From Arctopsyche grandis (taxonomy: Eukaryota; Arthropoda; Insecta; Trichoptera; Hydropsychidae), in assembly GCF_051622035.1 (NCBI RefSeq), contig NC_135355.1, positions 7,180,001 to 7,244,000 on the forward strand: a stretch of DNA of 64,000 nt, in the 5' to 3' direction. Made by a program: the position numbers and the translations under genes. Within the stretch, counting starts at the first letter, position 1, and each line of letters begins with the position of its first letter. Below the pieces are notes generated by a model. That model worked only from the letters and a program-made list of their open reading frames with translations, did not search any database and had not been told where the DNA came from. Below are positions 53,500 through 64,000 of this stretch, piece by piece.

Positions 53500-54600
53500 T
53501 TGACAGTGGTATTTTGGATGTCGTAACTAATAAAAATGTGGTTGATGTTATCATAGCTAGCATTATTTCATTACTGATTTTCTTATATGAGAGATATTAT
53601 ACCGCTAAATTTGAATTACTCCGATAAATTGTCAACACAAGTCAGTTTCGTGTCATATTCTGACTTTTGCCATTTATAATTTATTTTACTTGTACACACA
53701 TACATGAAAACGAGGATTACTTGTTTTAAATTAAGTCCTAATAACATTTCAATATTATCTTTATTGACTTTTTCAAAGCATGTCCAATAAATCTCTTTCT
53801 ACTGCATTTCATCTGGAAAAATTATATTTTTGCTTTACTTTAATTTAGACGAAAATTATAGCATAATTTTATATTATTAAAAAAAACAATTACATACATA
53901 TGTACATACCAGGTTCATTCACGGCTAACTGTTAAACCAGAATAAAAATATTAATCTTTTTGCTGTTTGTGGTCCTCGTATACCGAGTAATTTTAAAAAG
54001 GCAGTGTCACATTATTACTTTCTTATTTTTTTAGAATATTAACACTTGCTTTGAAGAAAATAATAGATACATACGAATATCGTATTCCTTTTATAATACA
54101 CATGTGTCTTTTAATGTACGTAATCAAAATCAAAATTTATTAAAAATATAAATGAAACTCATTCTGAAGTAAGTAATTTTTTCATTTAAATGTAGTGTAC
54201 AAAAGTTAAACTTTAAGTTTGTTCGTAGAACCATTAAATATCTTATGTACATACATAGATAGTATGCATCTCATGTGTACTAGCAATTAAACAGTTGTTA
54301 TTTTTAACGCGTATGTATGTATATTATTTTCAATTTAAGGATGTGGTAGATGCAAATAGGTCAACAATTTCAGGTCATACGTGAGTTCAGTGTGACTTAT
54401 GTATATGGTAGAAATTTCACTACAAGTAACACACATTGACTGATTGGCACCGCCAACATTATTTACTCTTGATTTCTACTCCGATATTTTACAACGTCAA
54501 TAAAAGTTTGCCTAATTAAAAAAACTGACAGTTTTATAAATACACTTATACAATTAAATACAAGTAATTGCAAAAAATCCTAATAGTATGTATACAAAAA
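53500..54600. other. AT-rich intergenic or intronic sequence
   Basis: No gene or repeat recognised other than ATGTAC-type patches. If the 52.4-kb exon belongs to the 55.2-kb gene, this is intron. Confidence 0.4.
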
Positions 54601-54616
54601 TGAATGATATATATTC

Positions 54617-55079
54617 AAAGTGTATTTTCAGTTTTAATATATTCCAACTGGCGTTTTAGGCCATTACTATTTGAATACAATTCAACTAGTAAATTACGTC
54701 TCTACAAGCTCAAATACACTTTCAACAGTGTGCACTAGTTGTATTATAACAGTTGAGTTTTGACAGCTCTGATGTTTTTCCGAATGCTTTAGAATGAAAT
54801 AATGCGTTAATATTTGCTGGGTATTATTACGAATAAAGGTAATGGGTACCGTATTACGATAACTCTAAGAGTGTGTTCAAAACAAAAATGTTGAGTGACG
54901 TTTTCATGAAAACCTTACTTCTCCATCTTACCTGGTACCAACTTATAGTTGAACTATATTTTCAGTTGTAATATATTTTAACCAGTTGGGGTGTAATTCG
55001 CTACATGAATCAACTTACGTGGGTTAGACGGAATATATTCCAACTAGTCAAAATATATTACAACTGAAAATACACTTTA
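54617..55079. mobile_element. TIR element family B, copy upstream of the secreted-protein gene
   Basis: Inverted relative to 18492-18966 and of similar length (about 463 bp). Its ends are AGTGTATTTTCAGTTTTAAT and TTACAACTGAAAATACACTT. It ends about 135 bp before the start codon at 55215. Confidence 0.65.
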
Positions 55080-55214
55080 ACTACACATAACGAATGTTGG
55101 TACCAAGTTAGATGGAATATATTACTTGAGATGCTATGCATTTACTAGCATGTAACAATTTCAGGCTATGTAGCAATTTCATTGAGAATTTATATCATTT
55201 TCAGCTCTGAAACC

Positions 55215-55559
55215 ATGACGACAAAGTATGCAAAGGCCTTCGTCATCTTCACCATCTTCAACATCTTCTTGTCTGAATGTTATGCGAAAAGTATAAACAA
55301 ACCTCAGAGTAAAGTTGACAAGAATCAACTGAACAAACTTCTGGTGCTACAGAGACGGGAGACTAGCGCGGCGGACTTCTCTAGGCTGGTCACAATGAGA
55401 TTCATCTATGGCATAGCAAGTTTATTGGGTCTAAGGGATAGAATCGGAGGAGTCCTCAATGGAGCTTTTGTGCCTCCCGGAGCTGACGATGACTACTCGC
55501 TCGACTCCTTCGACGACGATGATGATGATGATGATGCTGGAGACATTTTTGATGTATAA
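55215..55559 (+). CDS. Small secreted protein with acidic C-terminus, family unknown
   Basis: 114 codons starting at the ATG after a CATTTTCAG acceptor (55204), with AATAAA signals just beyond the stop. Residues 1-24 form a signal peptide: TTKYAK, hydrophobic AFVIFTIFNIFL, and a probable cut after SECYA. The mature part of about 90 residues has a basic region (KVDKNQLNKLL, LQRRE), an amphipathic block (RLVTMRFIYGIASLLGLRDR), FVPPGADDDYS, and a tail of nine consecutive-type Asp residues ending DIFDV. It has no cysteines after the signal, so it is not a disulfide toxin type. RR and KS-type dibasic sites could allow processing. I do not recognise the family; a hormone-like, cuticle- or mineral-binding, or nucleic-acid-independent secreted role all remain open. 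The frame's codon use and composition stand out from the flanks. Confidence 0.7.
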   Translation: MTTKYAKAFVIFTIFNIFLSECYAKSINKPQSKVDKNQLNKLLVLQRRETSAADFSRLVTMRFIYGIASLLGLRDRIGGVLNGAFVPPGADDDYSLDSFDDDDDDDDAGDIFDV

Positions 55560-56845
55560 TAAAAGTTTAAATTTTCAACCCAAATAAATGTTTATGTGTA
55601 GCGATAGTTGACTTGGCATAAGTAGGACCAGTAGTAAATGTTAACAAGTTCAAGCAATCAAGAATATCATCAGATTTGGTTATTGACTTTGGAATGATGC
55701 GTTGTCATTGTCAATTTAATCAAACCCCGTTATGATTCTTGACCTGAAAAGGATCTCGATTTTTGAACTTGTCAGTGAGAGTGTCCACAATGGATTCAAC
55801 TCTCGTCCGAATTGTGCTAATGAGCATTTTTTTAACAGTAAATGGGTTCATTGTGTAATTAACTCGCTGGTAGAAAAAGCATCATTATTTTAAGATACAA
55901 CTACACACATACATTTTATATTCACACAATTATAAGAAAATGTAAAGGCGTCCCAATTTTTTACAAAAATAATTTACAGTTAGCTCAAACCAGAGTGGAC
56001 AAGCAAATGTTCACAATCGTACATAAAAGCGCGTATTAATATACAAGATTCAAGTGAAAAAAAGTACAAAAAAAAAATCAGCGCATCAGTAGATATGTAT
56101 TCATGTTGTATGAATAGAAAATGTCATTAATTACAGAGAAAATAACAATAGTTGAAAATTTGAAAATCGCACAAAAAAATTCATATCGTGCCAAATTGTA
56201 AATTAGCGCCAAACGAAAATACATTAAATTGTAACCGAAAATTTTCAATATGTATACAACATAAGGCAAAGAAAATTTTCATCTCACGAACGCGCTTTAA
56301 ATTACATATATAGATTAAGCTGGCCCAGTAACACAATTTTTATTACAACAAAAACAACTCAAATACTTTCATGGACCATCTGTAACTTTTACTGGATAAA
56401 ATTGATCAAATTTATTTTCGCGTTCGTGCCCAAAGCGCGCCAATTTCGAAACTTACTTTATAAGTATTATATTAAAACCTAGTACCTCCTTAGTAATTTA
56501 TTATCATTTATTTATTTATTTATTCGCTCTTAGGTAATATTATTATGTATGTAATTTATTTGAAAATACACGTACTGATTGTTTATAACATATCGTTTGT
56601 TTCATTTATCATCGAAATTTAGTTCAAATTACCGAACGCAATCTTAAAAGACCATCTCGTTTCGTTCCGATACATAAAAATTTTACGGTCAGTTCATAAA
56701 TTAAATTAATTGTGCAAAACAAGTAACCACTCAGGTATGTTTTCGCCATTGAATTCGTAAATCAATGCTTATTTGGTGCAATGATAACTGTATCAATTGT
56801 GGATAACTTAACGTAATGGGGCATTTACATATATACGATATGTAC
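55560..56845. other. 3' region and AT-rich intergenic DNA
   Basis: No further gene is supported. Confidence 0.4.
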
Positions 56846-57047
56846 CGGTCTCCGTCACGAGCCCGAATGTGAAACGCCCGAAAACGCAAATATCGGAAGG
56901 CAAAGATCTAAAATCTAAAGATCTTAAGTCGAAAGATCAAAAAAAAAGGGTGCATGGTAAACGGTACATACTCACTTAATTTGCACGAGCAGGATACAAC
57001 AGGAACAAGAGGAACGGGCTTTTCCTCCCGTATTAATGTGCGCGCGT
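56846..57047. mobile_element. One arm of the long foldback MITE
   Basis: GGTCTCCGTCACGAGCCCGA at the left tip, then CGCAAATATCGGAAGGCAAA, GGTGCATGGTAAACGGTACA and CAGGATACAACAGGAACA match the left arm of 21131-21495. The second arm is missing. Confidence 0.7.
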
Positions 57048-57084
57048 AGAATAGTACACATTCACTCATTTGTGAGAACAATAA

Positions 57085-57585
57085 GGGCGAAATCACACAG
57101 GAAGGAACGCGGGACATGGTATTTTAGATAATTTTGAGCATGCGAAAAAAAGGTGGCATGCCGTGCACATACTCATGGTACGCCTAGCACACGCTGTCCC
57201 AAAATCACCCCCTGGGGTGTTTTCGTTAAACTTTTATCCTTTCTTGACAGTGATCGATAACGGTGTATCCAGTAGCGGCTCGTGAGATTTCATAGTGGGG
57301 GGGCTGCAGAGATTATTCAGGCTGTAGCTCGTTAACCAAACCAATGATCGGATGAAAATAAAAATAGCTTGAATATGTACTATACTGGGAGGTCTGCAGC
57401 CCGCAGCCCATGTGGACGGCAAAAATAGCATACATTTGTACTGTACTGGGAGGATTGCAGCCTGCCCGCAGCCCATATGGACGAGCCGCCACTGGGTGTA
57501 TCCCATATTCGAAGAAATGTAGGAGAGCCCTCATAGCGGGGAGCCAAGCACACTACGTGCCGTTCTTCCCTGTGTGATTTCGCCC
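57085..57585. mobile_element. Harbinger-type MITE with a nested hAT MITE
   Basis: TAA duplicates flank it (57082-57084, 57586-57588). Tips GGGCGAAATCACACAGGAAG and the complement of CTTCCCTGTGTGATTTCGCCC are inverted. The interior is interrupted at 57270-57494. Confidence 0.8.
57270..57494. mobile_element. hAT MITE, 225 bp, inside the Harbinger MITE
   Basis: Perfect 8-bp duplications GGTGTATC (57262-57269, 57495-57502). Tips CAGTAGCGGCTCGT and, inverted, CAGTGGCGGCTCGT. Two internal copies of a roughly 60-bp block (CTGGGAGGTCTGCAGCC / CTGGGAGGATTGCAGCC) are in tandem. Confidence 0.85.
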
Positions 57586-57599
57586 TAACACAGCACCAT

Positions 57600-58710
57600 A
57601 ACACTCCATTTACCCAATACTATGAATGTGAAATGAACTTTTTTAATCTTGATATCTTCCTACGAAAACTTTTTCAATTGTGTAGTTTTCGTGGAAAACA
57701 TGCATAGATACGCTGATTGCGTGCTTTTGCTTTTACGATATTTTCCCAAGAGTGAATATGACCCTTTGTAAATTGATCAACACCTAATATATTATGTAAA
57801 TATTATTAAAATCAAGCAAGATCAAATATTTACCTGAAATTTCTTTCCGTTTGAGAAGCGCTATAAGCGCTAGATGCGCAATCTTATGAATATGAATTTA
57901 ATACCGGAAACAAGAATTGCGTGCTATGCGACATTTGTGACGAAATGGAGAAATTGTGTCACATACCTAAAGTGCATGTCGACTAGCATGCTCCAATGGT
58001 TCAGACATGGTATTCGCAATATCGCATGTCATACATACATACATATATACATATGTACATATTCCAAGCCTTTTCCGAAACATCCTTAATCATATATTGC
58101 AAGCATGCATGCACAAGCTTTCCAAACAAACTTCTACTAATGTATGTATGTACATGCAAATAAGATATTCCTTTGATGTATGGAATGGAACTTTAAGAAG
58201 GTTTTGAAAACATTTAACAAAACAAGTAACTGTAATCAGGATTCTCACCCACATACTCGACCTCTCCAAGCACTTAACATATTTGGATAATGTGTACAAC
58301 AACATAGCAATTAACAGTGCATACGATTTTTTATAATATCAAGTTCATATGTGAAAAATGTAAATGTAAACAAATTCACCAACTACATATTTACATACAC
58401 ATCGTAAGATAAATCTCTTGAGGGAGTTAAAACGTTTCGCTTGGGTTGATATTGAACTAGATGTATGTACTGCTAGCTGTTTCGTCATCGGTGCAACCAA
58501 TCTGCAATGATGATACGGCAAAATTATGTGGAACGCAATTTTTTTGCATTGGAATCGATTGAATTTAAAATGTGAAAAGATAATGGCAAACTGTTAATAA
58601 AAGCACAAATCAACGTCAGGTGGTGTGATGTTTTTAGAAATTATTAAGAGGGCTGTACACCCGAAACCTTAATTTTGTTGCCGTTCCTTTCTTCGATATA
58701 CATATACATA
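57600..58710. other. AT-rich intergenic sequence
   Basis: No gene is recognised. ATAC/ATGT microsatellite patches occur near 58025-58065 and 58140-58155. Confidence 0.4.
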
Positions 58711-59430
58711 CTAGTGAATAGCCCGATGAAATATCATCGCATGGGTATAAAATTATTATATACCCGTATAAAACTAAAAAAAAAATCCGGAACCGGAACC
58801 GTTATTTTCGTAGACTCTCATAGATAGTTTTCAATTCTTTATTTGTAATAATTTTCAATTCTTAATGTTAACGTTAACAAAATGTAATATTTTCCGATTA
58901 TACACAAACGGTCATTGACCTCGTAACGTTGAATATTATTATTACACATAACAAATTACGTGCATATACATATGATGTGTATTTACAACACGTATTCTGG
59001 GCGACGATATGGCGTGCGGCGCGGGCTCGTGAGGACATTGCGTTTGGATCGGAGGGTCCGAGGTTCGATTCCCGGCGCTCGCGGTGAATGAAATCAATTT
59101 TTTTCTCGAATATCGTCAAAATATAAATAATTTAAATTATAATTTTAATTTAATTGAAAATAAATATATAAAAAAATGGTTCAAAACCTCGCTAAATGAA
59201 ATTTTTAAAATTACGTATTTTTATATGGCGAGAAAGAATATTTCAATTAATGTTTAAAAAAAAAGGCGAAATGAAGAATTGGATTTGGCATGATGTCCGT
59301 GACCATTAGCTCAATTTAGACCTATATTCAGGATATTGGGGTGATCAGTTCGAGTCGCGACAAAGTCGTCTCGTCGAAAAATGAATTTATCGTTTTTTAT
59401 CGATTCATTCATTATGTTCGGCGAGAGTTA

Positions 59431-59477
<47 letters not shown>

Positions 59478-59501
59478 TTACCGTCTTTATATATATGATG
59501 A
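58711..59501 (-). mobile_element. Helitron-like element with tRNA-like insert
   Basis: On the minus strand it starts TCATCATATATATAAAGACG followed by a long GT run and ends with the hairpin CGATGATATTTCATCG then GGGCTATTCACTAG, that is, a 5' TC, a hairpin and a 3' CTAG as in Helitrons. Near 59010-59095 (plus strand) GGTTCGATTCCCGGCGC is a tRNA B box with an upstream GCGGGCTCGTGAGGAC, suggesting a captured tRNA or SINE head. No Rep/helicase frame is present. Confidence 0.5.
59434..59475. repeat. (AC)n microsatellite
   Basis: About 20 uninterrupted AC dinucleotides, lying just inside the Helitron-like 5' end. Confidence 0.95.
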
Positions 59502-59504
59502 TGA

Positions 59505-60884
59505 TATTGAGTGAATGCGACAAGATATATCAAGATATATCAATATATATATATTGAGTGAATGCGACAGTTACGCTTCGACCAGATAATACGTATTTTA
59601 AATCGACAAAATCGAGGTTTCGTATTTTTCCTATTTTCTCCTCCAAAACTGTATTTTTTTTTAATCGACCGTTAAATAAGCACGCTGGGCTCTTTTCGTG
59701 GGTGTAAAAAAGAGGCGATTTTATAGATGTTTGGCGGCTCCTAGCTCCTATAAAAAATAACTAATAAAAAAATAAAACGTTAGATGCATCCCAATGGTAG
59801 ATATCCATAGCATATTAAAAAATAATTTCTCTAGTGCCATAATTGAGGAAGGGAGAAGTGTAATACGTTTGTATGGACAAGGCGCTGGTGTACAGCCCTC
59901 TTAACATCATTTTAGACAAAAAACTTTTTTTTTACATAAGAAGCAACAATTTCAAGAAAATTATTCATTATATTTATATTTACGCTGACCATACGTCCTT
60001 TATTTAAGAGGACAGTCCTTTGTTTCACTGGTCTGTCCTTTAAATTTATTTATTTTCTAAAATTGTCCTTTTGGCCTTTCTTTGTAATATCGACTATCGC
60101 TAAAAATATAAACGCCGACATATTCAATGATGCAATTCATAAATGTCATCAAACCTACATACATTGATTATACTCAGCAACAAAAAAAATACCAGGACGG
60201 AGTCTAGTCAATCTTTACTAAATTTGACCCACTGAATTCGAATATAACAACGATTTTTATTGGTTTTGTTTCCTTTATGAAATATGGGCGTTTAGAAAAA
60301 TGTTCAATTTTTACAAACTTCCTTTACGTTTCATTACTGTTTTTTGGCTTTTACAGTTATGGGGGATGAACGAATGAGACGACTGGCATGTTAATGCACG
60401 TGTTTTATTTATGACAGCCGAAGGCAGAGTGAGGTGGCTAGCTCCGAACATAATCGAATTGGTCCCCACTCGCAGGAAGGTGACCAAACTCGACCATGTC
60501 GTATAGCGAGCCGCCACACAGTCTTTAACTCCAAATCTATTACATTTATATGCCAACAGTGAGTATTGGAATCAATAGTCAAATTATTCTATGAAGTTTC
60601 GTGTATTACAAGTTATGTATGTCACAAATGAAAATTCCTTCCTGTGATTGGCTACTCTTTGCGATGCCAATAGTATTGCCGTGCCCTGAATTAACTCGAC
60701 TTTTACCTAATGAAATGCTCCGATATGTACTGCCTGGTGCGCATATAATTTAATACGGTTGGGCAGCGTACGTAAATACCTCGATAACGGTACGAAACCA
60801 TCGCGGGCGTACACACAATAACTCCTGTAAGTTTCATCGCAATCGGTTGAATGGTATAAGAACGCATACGTGACAGACAAACGG
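59505..60884. other. Intergenic region, probably repeat-derived
   Basis: No gene is recognised. Around 60330-60560 there is a less AT-rich block. Near 60820-60895 CATCGCAATCGGTTGAATGG and ACGTGACAGACAAACGG resemble a motif common in insect retroelement and MITE sequence. No ends could be fixed. Confidence 0.35.
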
Positions 60885-61035
60885 GCAAACATTGACCGAA
60901 AAGTCCATCATACTAACTATAACTGTCATGCCAACAAGAACCCGAGTGCCAAATATTCCGTAATCGCGATTTTCATGGCAAAAGTTGTCTTTTGGGCGAT
61001 CACAATGTGCGTAATAATCCAATTACCTGATTTTT
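60885..61035. repeat. MITE family GGTTCGGTGAT, fragment
   Basis: AAAGTCCATCATACTAACTA, AACCCGAGTGCCAAATATTC, ATCGCGATTTTCATGGCAAA match the right half of 30474-30951 in reverse complement. The terminal repeats are not preserved. Confidence 0.5.
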
Positions 61036-61371
61036 ATACATATATATAGTTGTTAAAACTTTTAAAGCATTTTTGTAAGTTATAAAACGATTCTATTTAG
61101 TACATATGTATGTATGTCCTTTATTTTCTCCAAAAAAATTTGATCACCGTATTTATATATGTCAGAAATCATTTATTAAAAATATAAAATACATACATAG
61201 TGTTTATGATTACATAAATTTTGCCTACTTACATATTTATCAGTGACTAGTGACCAAATAATTGTTACAGTTATGAATAAATAAAATTTAAATTAATTAA
61301 ATATAAATAATTTAAGCAGTTGAATAATGCATATAAATGATATCAAGTGTATTTTAATAAACAAAACTGAA

Positions 61372-62481
61372 TCATCCAGATAAAATAGAACAATCAGATT
61401 CTTTATCACTATCACAATCATAGAAACTTAATTGTGACATTTGCACTGACTTATCAGAGTCATATGCATTGACATCGTCATTTATATTATCGTGATCATT
61501 GTAACCTTTCATTTTTCTTAATAAATCACCCCATAGAAGTCTCATATTACAGTTGGGACACTGTCCTTCAATTGGAACATATTCACCGATATCTAAAAAT
61601 AAATCTGCTAAACAACCCACATGAGATATAAAATTACATTTAGTATTTAGACACGTTATTTTACTATTGGATAGAGATGTTTTACAAAGTTTACAAATAT
61701 CGGCGATTGTTTCGATAATCTTTATTTTATTACGATCTTCAATTGTGATTGTGGACTTGACTGGTGATGATGAAGAGTGTGTTTTAGTATCTACTGGTCC
61801 GTAGCATATTGGCATGTGCATCGGCGGAATTTTACCAGGCTAAAATACCGTAGTAAACATTTGATGAAAATAATTTTAAAATTTAATGTAAATAAATATG
61901 AAATAAATTATACCAAGAAATCATGGTGAAATTCCATTTCCAACCATCGGATGGTTAAAGGTAATCTTTTCCACGGTCCAACAGAAAGCATTTCGGAGAG
62001 AATTCTTATGTTAAATTGAATTTGAGACTCTTTACGTGCTAGCCGTTTCTTATTTAATACGTGGTACAATCTACGGGAACCATCAGGATTTTGCCATGCC
62101 CATTCAAACTGAAATTAAGATTGAAAATAGAATTAAAAGCATTACTAAATCACAGAGTCATTACTTAACTAGAAAACAAACCCTTAACGCAGCAATATTA
62201 TTTGGAAAGCCGTGAACTATCAAAACCATCTTCCTGAAAATGATTTGTCATTCTGTTATTGAATACTTACGTAAAACAAAAAAATAATAAAAAATATGAT
62301 ACCATGGTCCTCTATTACTGGTTTTTCTAGCACCCCCAGCCCAACATCCTTTATTATGTTGATTTATTCTCCTGTTTGGGTTTACCGTGTAACCAATGTA
62401 AGTTCGTCCTAAATACTTTTCATTTAATGAATATAAAAGGTAAACACCAAATAAATTCTCAACCAAATCAGGTTTATCCAT
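61372..62481 (-). CDS. slx1: SLX1, structure-specific endonuclease catalytic subunit
   Basis: Four exons (62481-62303, 62233-62182, 62108-61914, 61839-61372), all GT-AG, give 297 residues. SLX1 with its scaffold SLX4 cuts branched DNA such as Holliday junctions and flaps. The GIY-YIG nuclease is N-terminal: [15 protein letters not shown], then [20 protein letters not shown] with the catalytic Arg, and FEWAWQNP with the metal-binding Glu at the start of exon 3. The C-terminal zinc (RING/PHD-like) domain has [22 protein letters not shown] and [12 protein letters not shown]. After about residue 265 there is an acidic Asp/Ser tail. The ATG at 62481 puts the nuclease seven residues from the N terminus. 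It is head-to-head with ZNHIT2. Confidence 0.94.
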
Positions 62482-62721
62482 GGAAGAACATTTATTTTTA
62501 AGAAGTTCCAAACCTTCAAATACACAACCTAAATGTCAAACCGTTTATAAAATCAAACACGAGCGGTGTTGCCAGCTATTGACGAAAATTTTATAATTAT
62601 TTGAAGGCAGAGACATCTAGTGGCGTTTACTAAAATGTCATTCCCATATGTAAATATTCTAATATGGCAGCCCCAGATGTCAAAATTTTAGGTTATAAAT
62701 TTTAGATTGAAGCTTATAACG
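62482..62721. promoter_or_regulatory. Bidirectional promoter, SLX1 / ZNHIT2
   Basis: Only 240 bp separate the two start codons. The gap contains CGGTGTTGCC (62564-62573, complement GGCAACACCG) and three ATGTCA-type words: ATGTCAAACCG, AAAATGTCATTCC and AGATGTCAAAA. There is no TATA box suited to either direction. Confidence 0.55.
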
Positions 62722-64000
62722 ATGTCTAACGATATAAAAGTCGATTTTCATTGTAAATTGTGTCAACTGTAAGTATTTTTCTATTAAGCAATAATTTTAA
62801 GCGTGTCTATCAAAACTTTTGGAATCTATGATTTTTCAACTGGTGAAATTTAGAAATGGATTAAATCAAATCTTTATTTTTTATTATTCTATCGTAGATG
62901 CAATGAAAAGGACAGTAAGTACAGTTGCCCTCGTTGCAATGTACTATATTGTTCAATAGATTGTTACAAATCTAACTCGCACTCCCAATGTAGCGAAAGC
63001 TTTTATAAAGAATCGTTTATGGAAGAATTAGCATCCATGGATAGCGAGCCCCAGTCAAAGACTAAAATGATGGAGATACTCAAGAAGATGCACGATACTG
63101 AAAATCCATGTAGAAACCCAATAGCTGACGCTTCCAACATTCCAGATGAAGAGTTTGATATTCTTGATACCGATTTGGCTGACGACGAGGGTGAAAAAGA
63201 CTCTGATGATGATGAGTCAATTCCCGATTTAGCCAACCGACTCGAAGGTATTGATTTGGATGATAGTGAAGCAATATGGCACCTCCTCACGGACGATGAA
63301 AAAAAAGAATTTGAAACTCTTGTGAAGAATGATATCACTAAAATACTGCCAGTTTGGGAACCATGGTGGTTGTTTTACAAAGAAAAGAAGCTTGTTAGTG
63401 AAATTGATGAAAATAAATTAAATGACGAATTCGATTACAGAAAAGCGTGTCCAAGTATAATTGAGAATATTAAAGATTTCAATGACATTTCGGTAAGATT
63501 TGTGAAAATTTCTTCGTTCATATTATTCCTTATCGTTGTTTGTGATAATTGTTGTTAATATTTTTAGAAAAGCAAACCGGCTCCGTGCGTTAAATATAAT
63601 ATTGTAAACGTCCTTTCATCTTACATCTATATGACTAGACTTTTCAATGGAGATCATTATGATCTCGGACATGAAGCGATTTCTTGTTTTATTCTATTGA
63701 GTGGTAATCTCAATAAAGGAACGAATTTTGAAAATATTGATACAGCATTAGAAGCCGTCATTCAAGAAAGTTTTACTGTAAAATTGTCATTCACTTATAA
63801 ACTATGTTTATTTCATTATATAAATAAAATCAAAACAATTTATCACTATGTTTCAGAATGAAGCCTTTGCCTGTTCTAAAACGGATAAAGATCAAATAAA
63901 ATATGACTTAAAACGAGTACTGCATGGACCAGAAGAGTGTAATAAAATATTTTATATACAATGCGCTTTGTCTGATGTTTTAAGCCTATTGATCAATTTT
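62722..64000 (+). CDS. ZNHIT2: Zinc finger HIT domain-containing protein 2 (3' end outside window)
   Basis: Exons 62722-62768, 62898-63492, 63568-63777 and 63857 onward; phases join and the last exon runs off the window. The start encodes the HIT zinc finger: FHCKLCQLCNEKD, YSCPRCNVLYCSIDCYKSN and HSQCSESFYKESF. The middle is acidic (DTDLADDEGEKDSDDDES), then WHLLTDDEKKEFETLVK and LPVWEPWWLFYKEKK, as in ZNHIT2. Human ZNHIT2 binds RUVBL1/2 and the R2TP/PAQosome and helps assemble U5 snRNP. The visible part is about 330 residues, close to the expected total minus the C-terminal end. Confidence 0.92.

Noticed and set aside
59010-59095. A functional tRNA gene
   Set aside because: Only a B box and a partial A box are evident; I cannot fold a complete cloverleaf, and it sits in a Helitron-like element.
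1-64000. CRISPR arrays, operons, ribosome-binding sites or bacterial-type systems
   Set aside because: Spliceosomal introns and animal genes show this is a eukaryotic nuclear sequence; the regular arrays are satellites without spacers.

Overview
The window is a piece of an AT-rich, repeat-dense insect nuclear genome. The evidence is short GT-AG introns, insect-style transposons, ATGT/ATAC microsatellites and animal genes such as mind bomb 2 and SNAP29. I cannot name the order or species from sequence alone. Six conserved genes are recognised with their splice structure: a tRNA-dihydrouridine synthase of the DUS4 type (+, 6478-7743), mind bomb 2 (-, 21 coding exons, 24586 to 9178), SNAP29 (-, 33490-32711), Mediator subunit MED31 (+, 36907-37610), SLX1 (-, 62481-61372) and the 5' part of ZNHIT2 (+, 62722 past the right edge). 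A seventh gene encodes a small secreted protein with an acidic tail (+, 55215-55559) that I do not recognise.

Layout. 1-6.4 kb: AT-rich intergenic DNA with hAT fossils and two tRNA-derived SINEs. 6.4-24.8 kb: DUS4 and mib2, converging. mib2 introns hold a Mutator-like element, two piggyBac-type MITEs, Helitron-like pieces with a GC-rich 15-bp minisatellite, a SINE, a long foldback and LTR fragments. 24.8-36 kb: a transposon nest around SNAP29. It includes a Harbinger-type element split by a young non-autonomous LTR element, a solo LTR, a third long LTR and a 158-bp palindrome. 36.9-37.6 kb: MED31. 38-54 kb: more nesting, with a CR1/Jockey-group LINE (two open ORFs) inside a hAT, a LINE inside a Tc1-like element, SINEs and MITEs. 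55-60 kb: the secreted protein gene, Harbinger and hAT MITEs (one inside the other) and a Helitron-like element. 61.3-64 kb: the divergent SLX1/ZNHIT2 pair.

The host genes do not form a pathway. They are housekeeping functions: tRNA modification, ubiquitin ligation in muscle and Notch biology, membrane fusion and autophagy, transcription, DNA repair, and R2TP/HIT-finger assembly. The clearest shared regulatory features are a short motif (GGCAACACTG-like) and TGTCAAA/TGACAG words near several start codons, and a roughly 240-bp bidirectional promoter between SLX1 and ZNHIT2. I did not find a convincing new multi-gene system. The most unusual structures are the LTR family with reiterated LTR-end/primer-site modules and an 85-bp tandem array in place of coding sequence, the long perfect palindromes, and the unassigned secreted protein.
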